Notes under the pieces: generated by a model
Database searches by the model: none
Told to the model about the DNA's origin: nothing
What the model saw: only the letters and a program-made list of their open reading frames with translations
Position numbers and translations under genes: made by a program
Assembly: GCF_002831645.1 (NCBI RefSeq)
Contig: NZ_CP025117.1
Coordinates: 1,991,514-2,055,513, forward strand
From: Olleya sp. Bg11-27
Lineage (GTDB): Bacteria; Bacteroidota; Bacteroidia; Flavobacteriales; Flavobacteriaceae
Direction: 5' to 3'
DNA: 64,000 nt
In this document: positions 62,418 to 64,000 of the stretch, one piece after another
Position numbering within the stretch: position 1 is the stretch's first letter
Layout of the letters: every line of letters begins with the position of its first letter

Positions 62418-63449
62418 ATGCTTAAATTATTTACTAATAAAGAATTTCTAACAGAAACGTATCGACGTCAAGTCTTTCCGTTATTGTTTGATTTGGTATT
62501 TCTGAAAAATAAAACACTTTTAGAGTATTATACTTTAGTGGATATTATTGAGTTAGCAGATATTGTTGTATTTCCTGTTGATTATGCCGTGTTTTTAAAA
62601 CAAAACACCGCATTTCTAAGTTTATTAAAAGCAGCAAAACAACATCAAAAAGTAATATGGATTTATACCGCAGGAGACTATGGGTTTACTAATTATATAG
62701 ACAATAGTTATACCTTTAGATTAGGTGGTTTTAATAGTAAATTGAACAGGAATACGTTTATTTTACCTTCTTTTATTAATGATCCCTATTCTTCATTTTT
62801 ACCACAAGGGTTTTCAGTTTTAGAAAAAGAAAGAAAACCAAGTATTGGATTTGTAGGACATGCACAATCTGGGGTTATAAAATATTTAAAAGAATATAGT
62901 AATCATTTAAAATATCTGGTTAAACGGAAAACTAATCTGTTGCTCGCGGATCGCCAGCTGTTTTATCCTTCCAGTGTTAAGCGAGCTAGTTATTTACAAC
63001 GTTTAACATTACATGACGACTTAGACGCGACATTTATTTTGAGGCAGAAATACCGTGCAGGCTCTCATTCTAAATTAACACAGCAAGAAAGCTCGCAGCA
63101 GTTTTTCGATACCATTTTTAATACAGCTTATACGTTTTGTATTAGAGGCGTAGGTAATTTCTCTGTTCGATTTTATGAAACCTTAGCAGTTGGTCGTATT
63201 CCTATTTTGTTAAATACAGATTGCCGATTACCGTTAAGTACGGAAATAGATTGGACTAAACATTGTGTTATTATTGATCATAATAATAAGGATACCGTAG
63301 CGGATCAAATTTTAGCATTTCATAATAATTTAACAGATGCTGAGTTTGAAAACATACAACACTCAAATCGTGAGTTATGGTTAAACACGTTAAGACGTGA
63401 TGTTTATTTTATAGAAATAGGGAGACAATTTAAAACAAAAAGACAATAA
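62418..63449 (+). CDS. Exostosin-like glycosyltransferase (GT47)
   Basis: The 343-residue protein has DIVVFPVDYAVFLKQNTAFLSLLKAAKQHQKVIWIYTAGDYG, GFVGHAQSGVIKYLKEYSNHL, and the exostosin C-terminal block FCIRGVGNFSVRFYETLAVGRIPILLNTDCRLPL with DWTKHCVIID. GT47-type proteins add hexuronic acids, hexosamines or hexoses with inversion. The stop TAA shares a base with the next ATG. Confidence 0.83.
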   Translation: MLKLFTNKEFLTETYRRQVFPLLFDLVFLKNKTLLEYYTLVDIIELADIVVFPVDYAVFLKQNTAFLSLLKAAKQHQKVIWIYTAGDYGFTNYIDNSYTFRLGGFNSKLNRNTFILPSFINDPYSSFLPQGFSVLEKERKPSIGFVGHAQSGVIKYLKEYSNHLKYLVKRKTNLLLADRQLFYPSSVKRASYLQRLTLHDDLDATFILRQKYRAGSHSKLTQQESSQQFFDTIFNTAYTFCIRGVGNFSVRFYETLAVGRIPILLNTDCRLPLSTEIDWTKHCVIIDHNNKDTVADQILAFHNNLTDAEFENIQHSNRELWLNTLRRDVYFIEIGRQFKTKRQ

Positions 63450-64000
63450 TGAGTCAGTCGTTTTCATTAGTAATTTGTACATACATGCGATCCAAAGTGA
63501 TTGTCAAGTTGTTGGAGTCCGTTGGAATACAGACCTTATATCCTGATGAGATATTAATTATTGATGGTTCTACAAACATGGATACCGCAATTGTTTTAAA
63601 AGATAAGGCGTTTAAAAATTTGAGTTATTATAAAGTTGAGGCAGAAGATAGAGGCTTGACTAAACAGCGTAATATTGGGATTAGTAAAGTTAATAAGACC
63701 TCTGAAGTCGTTTGTTTTTTAGATGACGATGTGGTTTTGGAACCAGATTATTTTGAAATGGTAATGACTGCTTTTAAATCAGATTCAAAAATTGTAGGCG
63801 TAGGTGGTATTGCTATCAATGAATATCGATGGTTGCCAAAAGCAACAGAATTCAACTATTCTAAGAAGCGATTTTATATTTTAGGAAGTTATGTAATTAA
63901 AGAAAGTATTAGAAATGTCGCTCGTAATTATTTAGGATTACAATCTCAAGATAAACCTGGTGTAATGCCTGATTTTTCACATGGTAGAACTTATAATTAC
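63449..64000 (+). CDS. GT2 family glycosyltransferase, 3' truncated by window edge
   Basis: ATG 63449 overlaps the preceding TAA by one base. The 184 visible codons encode a GT2 start, SFSLVICTYMRSKVIVKLLESVGIQ, ILIIDGSTN, LTKQRNIGISKV and VVCFLDDDVVLEPDYF, whose LDDDV is the metal-binding DxD motif, then VGVGGIAINEY. The frame stays open to the last base, so the polysaccharide locus continues beyond the window. Confidence 0.85.
   Translation, partial: MSQSFSLVICTYMRSKVIVKLLESVGIQTLYPDEILIIDGSTNMDTAIVLKDKAFKNLSYYKVEAEDRGLTKQRNIGISKVNKTSEVVCFLDDDVVLEPDYFEMVMTAFKSDSKIVGVGGIAINEYRWLPKATEFNYSKKRFYILGSYVIKESIRNVARNYLGLQSQDKPGVMPDFSHGRTYNY

Noticed and set aside
1-64000. tRNA and rRNA genes
   Set aside because: No cloverleaf-like D-arm/T-arm pairs with GTTCRA motifs and no conserved rRNA blocks were recognised; a tRNAscan-SE run would be needed to exclude them fully.

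Overview
This window comes from the chromosome of a low-GC member of the Bacteroidota, most likely a Flavobacteriaceae species. The signs are AT-rich coding sequence, weak Shine-Dalgarno signals, TAnnTTTG-type -7 promoter boxes, a roughly 1,118-residue SecA of the Bacteroidota type, a Wza/Wzc-type export pair and many DUF families typical of this group. No rRNA, tRNA or CRISPR array was recognised. Family names rest on motifs read by eye; no database search was possible.

Layout. (1) 1-7221 is a housekeeping stretch: a truncated GH19/lysozyme-like hydrolase, MeaB GTPase, a DUF2911 protein, an ECF sigma factor with an overlapping anti-sigma-like gene and a DUF4097-like envelope protein, an M23 peptidase, a small membrane protein and an RbsD/FucU protein. 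(2) 7.4-18.8 kb is an accessory region in which every gene except one IS transposase lies on the minus strand. Short genes of unrelated function alternate with ten copies of attC-like recombination sites. Six consecutive units have matching ends: the first bases after the upstream GTT triplet are the reverse complement of the bases ending in AAC at the unit's own 3' site. This is the signature of integron gene cassettes, and no integrase gene is visible, so I read the region as a cassette array without an integrase (CALIN-like). It holds decayed copies of one repeated cassette, two homopolymer frameshifts and an IS1182-like element inserted inside one attC site with a 6-bp target duplication. 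(3) 18.9-27.5 kb holds a two-gene membrane operon and a glyoxylate module (malate synthase, isocitrate lyase, RraA-like protein, class V aminotransferase). A divergent ScfR/RamB-type regulator faces it across an intergenic region carrying three direct repeats with 17-bp spacing. (4) 27.6-37.0 kb carries secA, a DUF2795 gene, a PduO-type cobalamin adenosyltransferase, a methyltransferase, an XRE regulator divergent from a roadblock-like gene, and an ABC-F ATPase. (5) 37.2-64 kb is one long co-directional surface-polysaccharide locus that runs off the window end.

How the genes work together. MeaB and the PduO-type adenosyltransferase both serve B12-dependent methylmalonyl-CoA mutase. The glyoxylate genes make glyoxylate (isocitrate lyase), condense it with acetyl-CoA (malate synthase) or probably transaminate it (class V aminotransferase). 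The polysaccharide locus encodes a Wza-like exporter, a Wzc-like tyrosine autokinase, a Wzm/Wzt ABC transporter with a probable glycan-binding tail, about ten glycosyltransferases, three pyruvyl transferases, two acyltransferases, FkbM and other methyltransferases, and a nonulosonic-acid pair (NeuB-like synthase and a NeuA-HAD fusion). Together these suggest a sialic-acid-like, acetylated, methylated and pyruvylated capsule or O-antigen.
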